NCBI RefSeq assembly: GCF_004348985.1
Contig: NZ_SMKW01000017.1
Coordinates: 62,001 to 126,000, forward strand
Direction: 5' to 3'
From: Saccharopolyspora elongata
GTDB lineage: Bacteria; Actinomycetota; Actinomycetes; Mycobacteriales; Pseudonocardiaceae
Length of the DNA stretch: 64,000 nucleotides
Shown: in pieces, positions 17,168 to 24,969 of the stretch
Layout: every line of letters begins with the position of its first letter
Position numbering within the stretch: position 1 is the first letter of the stretch
Made by a program: the position numbers and the translations under genes
The notes under the pieces: generated by a model
Seen by the model: the letters and a program-made list of their open reading frames with translations, nothing else
What the model was told of the DNA's origin: nothing
Database searches by the model: none

Positions 17168-17173
17168 GTATAC
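17168..17173. promoter_or_regulatory. Candidate GntR operator, site 2
   Basis: Core GTATAC inside AATGTATACAAC, followed by CAGTATGC, in the divergent region between the MHS transporter and the DUF2848 gene. It matches site 1 at 14963-14973. Confidence 0.5.
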
Positions 17174-17201
17174 AACCAGTATGCGGACGTTGGAGGACAT
17201 C

Positions 17202-17879
17202 TTGTTTCCACTGAGTTTCGATGTCAACGGCGAGGTCGTCGAGGTGTCGGTGACGGCCCTGCTCAACGGCGGCTACGCCGGGCGCAGCCAGGAGGACGTC
17301 GCGGCGCACGTCGCCGAGCTGGCCGAACTCGGTGTGCCCGCGCCGACGAAGACGCCGTGCCTCTACCCGGTCGCGCCCTACCTGGCGATGCAGGCCGACG
17401 AGGTGCCCGCGCAGCACGAGCGGACCTCCGGCGAGGCGGAGTGGGCGCTGGTCGTCGCCGGGCCCGAGGAGCGGGACGTGCTGCTGACCGTGGCCTGCGA
17501 CCACACCGACCGGGCGCTGGAGGTGCACGGCGTCGCGTGGAGCAAGCAGGCCGGTCCGGACGTGCTGGGCCGCAAGGCCTGGCGCCTGGTCGACGTCGCC
17601 GACCGGCTCGACGAGCTGACGCTGACCGCGTGGGCCGACGGCGAGGTGATCCAGCGGGGCACCCTGGCGGAGCTGCTCACGCCCCAGTTCTGGCTCGACG
17701 ACCTGCGCGAGCGCGGCCTGCTGAAGCCGGGCACCGTGCTGCTGTCGGGCACCATCCCGATGGACGCCGCCGTCGACCAGTTCGCCGGCTCCTGGCGGGT
17801 CGAGCTCGGCGACCCGAAGACCGGCGACGTCATCGCCTGCGAGTACCGGGTCAGCCGGATGCCCGAGCCGGTGGAGTGA
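17202..17879 (+). CDS. DUF2848 family protein
   Basis: 225 residues. FDVNGEVVEVSVTALLNGGYAGR is followed by HVAELAELGVPAPTKTPCLYPVAPYLA and KPGTVLLSGTIPMDA, resembling the fumarylacetoacetase-like DUF2848 proteins. GGAGG (17192-17196) five bases before the TTG at 17202 decides the start; an ATG at 17181 is the alternative. It may be a hydrolase acting with the divergent MHS transporter and the nitrilase-family enzyme. The enzymatic role is inferred from context only. Confidence 0.75.
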   Translation: MFPLSFDVNGEVVEVSVTALLNGGYAGRSQEDVAAHVAELAELGVPAPTKTPCLYPVAPYLAMQADEVPAQHERTSGEAEWALVVAGPEERDVLLTVACDHTDRALEVHGVAWSKQAGPDVLGRKAWRLVDVADRLDELTLTAWADGEVIQRGTLAELLTPQFWLDDLRERGLLKPGTVLLSGTIPMDAAVDQFAGSWRVELGDPKTGDVIACEYRVSRMPEPVE

Positions 17880-17912
17880 CTCCGGCCGGTGGAGTGTTTC
17901 GGCTGGTCGGGG

Positions 17913-17958
17913 CCCGTGAGTACGTTCTGTCGCTAGAGCATCGGAAAGTGCTCACGGG
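17913..17958. terminator. Possible terminator hairpin after the DUF2848 gene
   Basis: CCCGTGAG (17913-17920) pairs with CTCACGGG (17951-17958) around a loop of about 30 bases, 34 bases after the stop. The long loop makes this a moderate call. Confidence 0.35.
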
Positions 17959-18000
17959 TCTGCGCCGGCGGGGCGCCCTGGCGAGCAAGATCTCAGGTTA

Positions 18001-18036
18001 TTGAGAAATACTTGCAACAGCACCTATTGTTCGGGA
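18001..18036 (+). promoter_or_regulatory. Promoter of the ABC importer operon with Nur-like nickel box
   Basis: TTGAGA-AATAC-TTGCAA (18001-18017) matches the Streptomyces Nur box pattern tTGCaa-N5-ttGCAA well in its second hexamer and partly in its first. TTGAGA can serve as -35; TATTGT (18025-18030), 18 bases on, as -10. The GTG start is 6 nt after the -10. Nickel repression through Fur-family Nur is the prediction. Confidence 0.5.
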
Positions 18037-19626
18037 GTGCTGAATCGTCGTGCCTTCTTCGTCGCCGTTCCGGTCGCCCTGGGCCTGCTCGGGGCCGGTT
18101 GCGCCGCACCCTCCGCGCCGGGCACCGGCGATCCCGGATCGATGCTGCTCGCCGACGGCTTCGAGCCGGAGAGCCTGAACCCGCTGCTGGGCTACGGCGT
18201 GGAAGGCGCCGCGAAGTTCTACGACGGGCTGCTGGCCTTCGACGGCCAGGCCGCGCTGCGCCCCGCGCTGGCCAGCGAGGTGCCGCAGTCCACGCCGGAC
18301 GCCAAGACCTGGACGGTCAAGCTCCGCGACGGCGTCCGCTTCCACGACGGCACGCCCTTCGACGCGGACGACGTCGTCGCCACCTACCGGGCCGCGATCG
18401 ACCCGGCCTACGCCTCGACGGTCTCGTCGGACTTCGACATGCTCGCCGGCGTCCGCGCGCTCGACCCGCACACCGTGCAGTTCGACCTGAAGATCCCCTA
18501 CGCCGCCTGGCCGTCGAAGCTGGTGCTCGGCATCGTGCCGAACGAGCAGCTCGCCGAGCCGAAGCCGCAGGAGGACTCGGCGCTGAACACCAAGCCGGTC
18601 GGCACCGGCCCCTACAAGCTCGTCGAATGGCGCCAGGGCGACCAGATGACCTGGGAGGCCAACGCCGGCTACTGGGGCGGCGCGCCCGCGATCGGCAAGG
18701 TCACCGTCGTCTTCGCCAAGGACGACAACACCCGCGCCCAGCGCCTGTCCTCCGGCGAGTTCGACGGCACCGTGCTGCCGCCGGTGCTGGCCGAGAGCGT
18801 CGGCCGCGACGGCTACCGGACGGTGCACCACAGCACCGCCGACTACCGCAGCATCGCGCTGCCCAACGAGCACCCGGTCGCCGGTGATCGCGCCGTCCGG
18901 CAGGCGCTGAACCTCGCGGTCAACCGCGAAGGCATGATCCAGGCCTTGCTGGGCGGGCACGGGAAGCCCGCCTACGCCCCGATCCCGGAGTCGATGGGCG
19001 CGAACTACGAGCCCGCCGCCCGGTTCGACTTCGATCCGCAGCGCGCCGCGAAGGTGCTCGACGACGCCGGCTGGCGCGTCGGCGGCGACGGCATCCGGGA
19101 GCGGGGCGGGGTCCGCGCCGAGTTCACGGTGATGTACTTCGCCGACGACAGCCTGCGCAAGGACCTGGCCCGCGCGTTCGCCTCGGACGCCAAGGCGGTC
19201 GGCATCCAGGTCGAGCTCGCCGGGGTGGACCGCTCGGCGGTGGCCGGACGGCTGGCCACCGACGGGATCGTGCTCGGCGGCGGGAACCCGATGGACCCCG
19301 ACCCGCAGGCCTACGCCAGCCTGCACTCCTCGGTCATCGGCACCGGCACGTACAACAACCCCGGCAAGTACCGCAACGCCGAGGTGGACGCCGCGCTCGA
19401 CGGCGGTCGGCAGGAACTCGATCCGGCCAAGCGGGCGGAGTTCTACAAGCAGGCGCAGCGCGCCTACGTCGCCGACCCGGGCCTGGTGTACCTGGCGTTC
19501 ATCGACCACAGCTACGTGATGCGCGACGGCAAGTGGTCCGGCTACCAGCCGCCCGTCGAGCCGCACGTGCACGGGACCACCTGGGGCCCGTGGTGGAACA
19601 TCGAGGCTTGGAAACCGCAGGCATGA
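18037..19626 (+). CDS. ABC transporter substrate-binding lipoprotein, peptide/nickel family (SBP_bac_5)
   Basis: A 529-residue lipoprotein. The signal peptide LNRRAFFVAVPVALGLLGAGC ends in the lipobox LGAGC, to be modified by Lgt (encoded later in this window). Family motifs are ALASEVPQSTPDAKTWTVKL, RDGVRFHDGTPFDADDVVAT and PVGTGPYKLVEW. The GTG at 18037 gives the compact signal peptide and a leaderless -10 distance. As first gene of a five-gene importer with a Nur-like box it is plausibly NikA-like, but peptides or opines remain possible. Its stop overlaps the first permease (ATGA). Confidence 0.85.
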   Translation: MLNRRAFFVAVPVALGLLGAGCAAPSAPGTGDPGSMLLADGFEPESLNPLLGYGVEGAAKFYDGLLAFDGQAALRPALASEVPQSTPDAKTWTVKLRDGVRFHDGTPFDADDVVATYRAAIDPAYASTVSSDFDMLAGVRALDPHTVQFDLKIPYAAWPSKLVLGIVPNEQLAEPKPQEDSALNTKPVGTGPYKLVEWRQGDQMTWEANAGYWGGAPAIGKVTVVFAKDDNTRAQRLSSGEFDGTVLPPVLAESVGRDGYRTVHHSTADYRSIALPNEHPVAGDRAVRQALNLAVNREGMIQALLGGHGKPAYAPIPESMGANYEPAARFDFDPQRAAKVLDDAGWRVGGDGIRERGGVRAEFTVMYFADDSLRKDLARAFASDAKAVGIQVELAGVDRSAVAGRLATDGIVLGGGNPMDPDPQAYASLHSSVIGTGTYNNPGKYRNAEVDAALDGGRQELDPAKRAEFYKQAQRAYVADPGLVYLAFIDHSYVMRDGKWSGYQPPVEPHVHGTTWGPWWNIEAWKPQA

Positions 19627-20597
19627 GCCGCGCGATCGGCCGCCTGGTGCTGCGGCGGATCGGGTTCGCCGTACCGGTGCTGGTGATCGTCGCGTTCGGG
19701 ATCTTCCTGCTCGCCGCGGCATCCCCGTTCGACCCGATCCACCAGTACTACGGCGTGGAGATCTTCGGCGCGTCCGCCGCCGACGTCGCCGCGGTGCGGG
19801 CCCGGCTGGGGCTCGACGAGCCCGTGCTGGTGCAGTTCTGGCAGTGGGCCACCGGCGTCTTCGGCGGCGATCTCGGCGTGTCGCGGTCGTTCCGGCAGCC
19901 GGTCGCGCAGGTCGTCGCGGAACGGCTGCCGTGGACGATCCTGCTGGCCGCGACCGGGCTCGCGCTGGCCGTGGTGATCGCGCTGGTGCTGGGCACCGTG
20001 GCGGCGTGGCGGCAGGGCGGCTGGATCGACCGGTTCGTCACCGCCATCGGCCACGCGCTCGAAGGCGTGCCGCCGTTCGTGCTGGCGCTGCTGTCGATCG
20101 CGGTGTTCTCGCTGGGCCTGGGCTGGCTGCCGGTGGCGGGCCTGACCGACGCGGGCACCGCGGTGTCGTTCGGGCAGGTCGCGAAGCACCTGGCGCTGCC
20201 CGCGCTGGTGCTGGGCATCTCGCAGTCGCCGTGGCTGGTGCTGCACGTCCGGCAGTCGATGCTGACGTCGCTGTCCGAGGACCACGTGACCGGGGCGCGG
20301 GCGCGCGGCCTCGCGGAACGCGTCGTCGTGCTGCGGCACGCGCTGCCGACCGCGCTGCTGCCGTTCGTCACGCTGATCGGGGCGCGGGTTCCGGAGCTGG
20401 TCACCGGGGCGGTGCTGGTCGAGGAGGTCTTCTCCTGGCCGGGCCTGGCCGCGGCCGTCGTCACCGCCGCGACCGCCGTCGACTACCAGCTGCTGGCGAT
20501 CCTGACGCTGGTGGCCACGGCGGCGGTGCTCCTGGGCTCGCTGCTCGCCGACATCGCCGCGATCGTGCTAGACCCGAGGGTGGCCGCCGATGGCTGA
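19623..20597 (+). CDS. ABC transporter permease, DppB/NikB-like
   Basis: A 324-residue inner-membrane permease with six helices. The N-terminal helix (RRIGFAVPVLVIVAFGIFLL) and the loop RARLGLDEPVLVQFWQWATG are typical of the BPD_transp_1 B-type subunit. The EAA-type cytoplasmic loop is SEDHVTGARARGLAERVVVL with LRHALPTALLP. It starts within the substrate-binding protein stop and its end overlaps the next permease start by 8 bases. Confidence 0.9.
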   Translation: MSRAIGRLVLRRIGFAVPVLVIVAFGIFLLAAASPFDPIHQYYGVEIFGASAADVAAVRARLGLDEPVLVQFWQWATGVFGGDLGVSRSFRQPVAQVVAERLPWTILLAATGLALAVVIALVLGTVAAWRQGGWIDRFVTAIGHALEGVPPFVLALLSIAVFSLGLGWLPVAGLTDAGTAVSFGQVAKHLALPALVLGISQSPWLVLHVRQSMLTSLSEDHVTGARARGLAERVVVLRHALPTALLPFVTLIGARVPELVTGAVLVEEVFSWPGLAAAVVTAATAVDYQLLAILTLVATAAVLLGSLLADIAAIVLDPRVAADG

Positions 20598-21687
20598 AAA
20601 AGATACGCAACGTGATTTGCGTAGCGGTGCCGGTGGCGGCCCCCCTGCGGGAGTTACAGACGCCGCCTCGACTGCGGGATCCCCGACTTGTGTATGTCCA
20701 ATACGCGGCATCGGGGCTGTCCTCGCGAGGCGACGTCTGAGAACCCGCGGCGGTGCAAGTTGCGTGCCTCACCGCAAGCGGCTTCGCCGCTTATTAGAGA
20801 CATCCGATGGGTCCACATCGGCCGGTCCGTGGCGCGCCGCGGGGCGCGGCCGCGCCGGGACGTCCCGCGCCCGGCCCCGGGCCCGGCTGTGGGTGTCGCT
20901 GGGCGGCCTCGCGCTGCTGGTGCTGGCCGCGATCGCGGTGCCCGCGGTGTTCGGCAGCGAATCGGTGCGCTACGACTCGATCCGGCTCGCGCCGAGCCCC
21001 GCGCACCCGTTCGGCACCGACTCCGGGGGCCGGGACCTGTTCGTGCAGTCGCTGGCCGGGCTGCGGATCTCCTTGCTGGTGGCCGGGATCAGCGCCGTCG
21101 TGTCCACAGTGCTCGGGTCGCTGGTGGGCGCGATCGCGGGCAGCGCCGGCGGCTGGCCGGACCGGCTGCTGATGCGCCTGGTCGACACCGTCAACTCGGT
21201 GCCGCACCTGCTGCTGGGCATCGTGATCGTCGCGCTGTACCGGGGCAGCCTGGTGGCGGTGATCCTGTCCATCGCCCTCACGCACTGGACGACGGTGGCG
21301 CGCATCGTGCGCTCGGAGGTGCTGTCGCTGCGGCAGCGGCCGCACATCGACGCGGCGATCGCGGGCGGCTCGTCGCGGTGGCGGATCCTGCGGCGGCACC
21401 TGCTGCCCGCGATCGTGCCGCAGGCCGCGCTGTCGGCGGTGCTGCTCGTGCCGCACGCGGTGTGGCACGAAACCGCGCTGAGCTTCCTCGGCCTCGGCCT
21501 GCCGCCGCACCTGGCCAGCATCGGCAACATCCTCGGCGACGGCCGGGAAGCGGTGCTGCTCGGCGCGTGGTGGATCGTGCTGTTCCCGTCGGTGCTGCTG
21601 GTGCTCACGACGCTGGCGGTGTCCGGGCTGGCCGCCACCTGGCGCGACCGGGTCGTGCCGCGACGGCGATCGGAGTTGGCGCTGTGA
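20590..21687 (+). CDS. ABC transporter permease, DppC/NikC-like, with repeat-derived N-terminal insertion
   Basis: 365 residues, about 70 longer than usual. Residues 1-8 (MAEKDTQR) are followed by about 62 residues encoded by a dispersed genomic repeat (20615-20800), and then the normal protein resumes at the Arg-rich segment before LWVSLGGLALLVLAAIAVPA. Six helices follow, with FGTDSGGRDLFVQSLAGLRI and the EAA loop HIDAAIAGGSSRWRILRRHL. The frame stays open through the repeat, so function may survive; reinitiation at an internal GTG after the repeat is another possibility. It couples to the ATPase gene by GTGA. Confidence 0.85.
   Translation: MAEKDTQRDLRSGAGGGPPAGVTDAASTAGSPTCVCPIRGIGAVLARRRLRTRGGASCVPHRKRLRRLLETSDGSTSAGPWRAAGRGRAGTSRARPRARLWVSLGGLALLVLAAIAVPAVFGSESVRYDSIRLAPSPAHPFGTDSGGRDLFVQSLAGLRISLLVAGISAVVSTVLGSLVGAIAGSAGGWPDRLLMRLVDTVNSVPHLLLGIVIVALYRGSLVAVILSIALTHWTTVARIVRSEVLSLRQRPHIDAAIAGGSSRWRILRRHLLPAIVPQAALSAVLLVPHAVWHETALSFLGLGLPPHLASIGNILGDGREAVLLGAWWIVLFPSVLLVLTTLAVSGLAATWRDRVVPRRRSELAL
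20615..20800 (+). repeat. Dispersed ~200 bp repeat, copy B, inside a permease gene
   Basis: Shares GGCGGCCCCCCTGCGGGAGT, CGGGATCCCCGACTT(G/A)TGTA, GGGGCTGTCCTCGCGAG and the terminal AAGCGGCTTCGCCGCTT hairpin with copies A and C. It is more diverged than those two (by eye). It sits 25 bases into the coding sequence and keeps the reading frame. Confidence 0.85.
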
Positions 21688-22628
21688 GCGAACCGCTGCT
21701 CGAACTGGACCGGCTCTCGGTGCGGTTCCTGCTGGGCCGCGGGACCGAGGTGCGGGCCGTGACCGACGCGACGCTGCGGCTGCGCCCGGGCCGGGTGCTC
21801 GCGCTGGTCGGGGAGTCCGGCTGCGGCAAGTCGGTGCTGGCCTCCGCGCTGCTCGGCCTGCTGCCCGGCAACGCGCAGGTGCGCGGCGAGGCCGTGCTCG
21901 CCGGCGGCATCGAGCTGCTGGCCGCGCCGGAAGCGGTGCTGGCCGGGCAGGTCCGCGGCCGGCAGGTCGGCCTGGTGCCGCAGTCCGCGGGCACCCACCT
22001 GACCCCGGTGCGGACCGCGCGCAGCCAGCTCGTCGAGGCGATCCGCGCGCTGGACGGCGCGGCCGGGCCGGACGAGCTCGCCGAGCGCGTCGGGCTGGAC
22101 CCCGCCGACCTGGACCGGTACCCGCACGAGCTCTCCGGCGGGATGGCGCAGCGGGTCGCGGTGGCGGTGGCGCTGGCCGGCGACCCGCGGCTCATCCTCG
22201 CCGACGAGCCGACGACCGGGCTGGACCGGCCGCTGGTGCACCGCACCGTGGACCTGCTCGCCGAGGCCGCCGCCGAGGACCGCGCGGTGCTGCTGATCAC
22301 CCACGACCTCGCGGCCGCCCGCCGGGTCGCCACCGACGTCGCGGTGATGTACGCCAGCCGGATCGTCGAGGCGGGACCCGCGGAGCAGGTGCTCGCCGAG
22401 CCCTGGCACCCGTACACCGCGGGGCTGCTCGGCGCGCTGCCCGACGGCGGCTTCCAGCCGATCCCGGGCCATCCGCCGGCCCTCACCGAACTGGCCCGCC
22501 TCGAACAGGAATGGGGTTGCGTGTTCTGCCAACGCTGTCCGGACGTGCCCGGATTCGGGCCCTGCACGGGAGATCCGGAACTGCTCGAACTCGGCGACCG
22601 GTGGGTCGCCGCGCACCCGCCGTGCTGA
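21684..22628 (+). CDS. ABC transporter ATP-binding protein, DppD/NikD-like
   Basis: 314 residues. Walker A GESGCGKS (about residue 47-54), signature LSGGMAQRVAVAVAL, Walker B LILADEPTTGLD and the H-loop LLITHDL are complete. The C-terminal oligopeptide-transporter extension CVFCQRCP...GPC carries a cysteine set typical of D-type subunits. The GTG overlaps the permease stop, and the end overlaps the next ATPase by 7 bases, so all five genes form one operon. Confidence 0.92.
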   Translation: MSEPLLELDRLSVRFLLGRGTEVRAVTDATLRLRPGRVLALVGESGCGKSVLASALLGLLPGNAQVRGEAVLAGGIELLAAPEAVLAGQVRGRQVGLVPQSAGTHLTPVRTARSQLVEAIRALDGAAGPDELAERVGLDPADLDRYPHELSGGMAQRVAVAVALAGDPRLILADEPTTGLDRPLVHRTVDLLAEAAAEDRAVLLITHDLAAARRVATDVAVMYASRIVEAGPAEQVLAEPWHPYTAGLLGALPDGGFQPIPGHPPALTELARLEQEWGCVFCQRCPDVPGFGPCTGDPELLELGDRWVAAHPPC

Positions 22629-23266
22629 GCGCGACCGGCCTGGTCGCCGGCTACCGGCGCGGCGAACCGGTGCTCGACGGCGTCGACCTGGACGTCCCGG
22701 CCGGTGCGGTGGTCGGGCTGGCCGGGCCGAGCGGGTGCGGGAAGTCCACGCTGGCCAGGGTTCTCGGGCTGCTGCACGAGCCGTGGTCCGGGCGGGTGGC
22801 GCTCGACGGCGAACCGGTCACCGGCTTCCGGCACGCGACGCCGCGGGCGCAGCGGACCGCGATCGGCATCGTGTTCCAGCATCCGCGGCCCGCCGTGGAT
22901 CCGCGCTTCACGCTGCGCGAGATCATCGCCGAACCGCTGCGCGCCACCGGCGCCGGCGGCGACGTCGGCGAGCTGGCCGACGAGGTGGGGCTGACCGCGG
23001 AGCTGCTGTCGCGGCGACCGCACGAGGTGAGCGACGGCCAACTGCAGCGGGCCTGCCTGGCGCGGGCGCTGGCGCTGCGGCCCAAGTACCTGATCTGCGA
23101 CGAGATGACCGCGATGCTGGACGCGTCGACCACGGCGGCGCTGGTGCGGGTGGTGAACCGGCGCGTCGAGGAGCACGGCGCCGGGGTGCTCGCGATCAGC
23201 CACGACGAGGACCTGCTGGGGCATTGGGCGGTGCACGTGGTTCGCCTCGGCGGCGGGACGATATGA
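22622..23266 (+). CDS. ABC transporter ATP-binding protein, DppF/NikE-like (short)
   Basis: 214 residues, second ATPase of the importer. Walker A GPSGCGKS and the Q-loop VFQHPRPAVDPRFTL are normal. The signature is altered to EVSDGQLQRACLARAL (LSGGQ becomes VSDGQ), Walker B is YLICDEMTAMLD (Pro replaced by Met), and the H-loop is AISHD. It lacks the usual C-terminal extension of OppF. Such changes are common in asymmetric NikE-like subunits. The GTG start overlaps the partner gene. Confidence 0.9.
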   Translation: MLSATGLVAGYRRGEPVLDGVDLDVPAGAVVGLAGPSGCGKSTLARVLGLLHEPWSGRVALDGEPVTGFRHATPRAQRTAIGIVFQHPRPAVDPRFTLREIIAEPLRATGAGGDVGELADEVGLTAELLSRRPHEVSDGQLQRACLARALALRPKYLICDEMTAMLDASTTAALVRVVNRRVEEHGAGVLAISHDEDLLGHWAVHVVRLGGGTI

Positions 23267-23332
23267 CATGGTGGGGCGAACGCGGTCGCGGGGGACCGCT
23301 CGGCAAGTGACGACGGACCCTAGGAGTCGACG

Positions 23333-23491
23333 TTGAGCGAGGGCGAAGGCACGACCTTCATGCAGTGGCGGGAACGGGCCCAGACCGAGGTCCGCGACGA
23401 CCGCCCCAAGATGCGGGCGCTCATGATCACCGCGGCGGTCGTGGTGGTCATCGGGATCGTCGTGGGATCCCTCTTCCTGCTGCTGTCCTGA
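23333..23491 (+). CDS. Small single-pass membrane protein, 52 residues
   Basis: TTG start at 23333 after TAGGAG (23321-23326). The product has a charged N-terminal half (FMQWRERAQTEVRDDRPKMR) and one C-terminal helix (ALMITAAVVVVIGIVVGSLF then LLLS). This type II or tail-anchored layout is common in small actinobacterial proteins. It ends 10 bases before a hairpin repeat. No family is recognised; the RBS, codon usage and hydrophobic pattern support it. Confidence 0.7.
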   Translation: MSEGEGTTFMQWRERAQTEVRDDRPKMRALMITAAVVVVIGIVVGSLFLLLS

Positions 23492-23500
23492 CCCGGATGT

Positions 23501-23548
23501 CCGCAATTTCAATGGAAATCAGAGGTCCGATTTCCATTGAAATTGCGG
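23501..23548. repeat. CCGCAATTTC-family hairpin, copy 2
   Basis: Perfect 20-base arms (23501-23520 and 23529-23548) around an 8-base loop, between convergent genes. Left arm: CCGCAATTTCAATGGAAATC. Arm order is reversed relative to copy 1. Confidence 0.85.
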
Positions 23549-23596
23549 AAGTTGTCCACAGCCTCCGGCGTGTCGTGGTCCGACTCGCCGGAGGTC

Positions 23597-23618
23597 CGCA
23601 GTTTCAATTGAAACTGCG
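23597..23618. terminator. Palindromic hairpin related to the CCGCAATTTC family
   Basis: A 22-base perfect palindrome, arms CGCAGTTTCAA / TTGAAACTGCG, 16 bases beyond the stop of the convergent CBS-domain gene. It looks like a G/C-shifted variant of the adjacent repeat and is a likely terminator. Confidence 0.65.
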
Positions 23619-23633
23619 AGCCCCGGCACGGGA

Positions 23634-24923
23634 TCACTGCTCCTCGGGGAGCTTGGTGACCAGTAGGCGGGAGACGCGGTGGCCGTCCATCGTGCGGACC
23701 GTGAAGCGGTGGCCCAGGGCCTCCAGGGAGTCGCCCTCGGCCGGGACGCGGCCCAGGCGGCTGACCACGAAACCCGCCACCGTGTCGTAGGGGCCGTCGG
23801 GCAGCTCGATCCCGGTCTGCTGCTCGAAATCGGCGCGGTGCAGCAGGCCGTCGGTCTCGAAGCTCCCGTCGCGCTTGGGCCGCACCGGCGCGGAGCTGGG
23901 GTCGTACTCGTCCCAGATCTCCCCGACGACCTCCTCCACGAGGTCCTCGACGGTGACGATGCCCGCGGTCCCGCCGTACTCGTCGATCACCACGGCCAGG
24001 TGCCCGCCGTGCCGCCGCATCTGCGACAGCGCGGCCAGCACCGGCTTGCTGGCCGGCAGCGCCGTCACCGGCCGGGTCAGGTCGCCGACCGTGCGCGCCT
24101 CGTGGCCGCCGTGGGTCGTGGCGAGCATGTCCCGGACGTGGATGAACCCGACGACGTCGTCGGCGGTGTCCCGGATGACCGGGTACCGCGAGTGCGGCTT
24201 GCCGGCCACCTCGGCGATCGCCTCCACCAGTGGCGTGGTGCGGTCCAGGAAGTCGACCTCGGTGCGCGGCACCATCACCTCGCCGAGCACCCGGTCGGTG
24301 GCCTTGAACGCGTCGCTGAGCAGCCGCCGCTCCTCGAGGGTCAGCTGCTCGTTGGTGCGCACCATGTCGCGCAGTTCTTCCTCGCTGACCTTGTCCGCGT
24401 CGGCGCGCGGATCGATGCCCATCAGCCGCACCACCGCGTTGGTGGACTTCGACAGGAACCAGATCAGCGGCCGGAACAGCGTCGCGAGCCGGTCCAGCAC
24501 GCCGGCGGTGACCAGCGCGACGTTTTCGGACATCTGCAGCGCCAGCCGCTTGGGCGCGAGCTCGCCGAGCACCAGCGACAGGTACGAGACGAACAGCGTC
24601 ACCAGCACCAGGGCCACTGACGCGGCGAGGCCGATCGGCAGGCCCCACCCGGCCAGCATCGGCTCCAGGCGCACCGCGATCGTCGCGCCGCCGTAGCTGG
24701 AGGCGAAGAACCCGGCGAAGGTGACGCCGATCTGCACGGCGGAGAGGAACCGGTTGGAGTCGGCGCGCAGCTTGGCCACCCGGGCGCCGCGCCGGTCGCG
24801 TTCGGCGAGCTTGCGGACCTGGCTCTCGCGCAGCGACACCAGTGCGATCTCGGCGGCCGCGAAGTAGCCGCCGAACAGCACGAACAGCAGCACCAGCGCG
24901 AGGTTCCAGACGACACCGTCCAT
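23634..24923 (-). CDS. CNNM/CorC-type membrane protein with CBS pair (hemolysin family)
   Basis: 429 residues in the usual order: an N-terminal CNNM/DUF21 membrane domain (about 1-190; FGGYFAAAEIALVSLRESQV, FVSYLSLVLGELAPKRLALQ), a CBS pair (about 205-340; VMVPRTEVDFLD, RYPVIRDTADDVVGFIHVRD and AVVIDEYGGTAGIVTVEDLV then EEVVGEIWDE), and a C-terminal CorC_HlyC domain. Family members act in Mg2+/Co2+ efflux or homeostasis. The name hemolysin is historical. It starts at ATG 24923. Confidence 0.92.
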   Translation of the reverse strand: MDGVVWNLALVLLFVLFGGYFAAAEIALVSLRESQVRKLAERDRRGARVAKLRADSNRFLSAVQIGVTFAGFFASSYGGATIAVRLEPMLAGWGLPIGLAASVALVLVTLFVSYLSLVLGELAPKRLALQMSENVALVTAGVLDRLATLFRPLIWFLSKSTNAVVRLMGIDPRADADKVSEEELRDMVRTNEQLTLEERRLLSDAFKATDRVLGEVMVPRTEVDFLDRTTPLVEAIAEVAGKPHSRYPVIRDTADDVVGFIHVRDMLATTHGGHEARTVGDLTRPVTALPASKPVLAALSQMRRHGGHLAVVIDEYGGTAGIVTVEDLVEEVVGEIWDEYDPSSAPVRPKRDGSFETDGLLHRADFEQQTGIELPDGPYDTVAGFVVSRLGRVPAEGDSLEALGHRFTVRTMDGHRVSRLLVTKLPEEQ

Positions 24924-24969
24924 CTTCCGATTGTTCCACCCGCGGCGGACGCGAGCCGGGGAGAACCGG

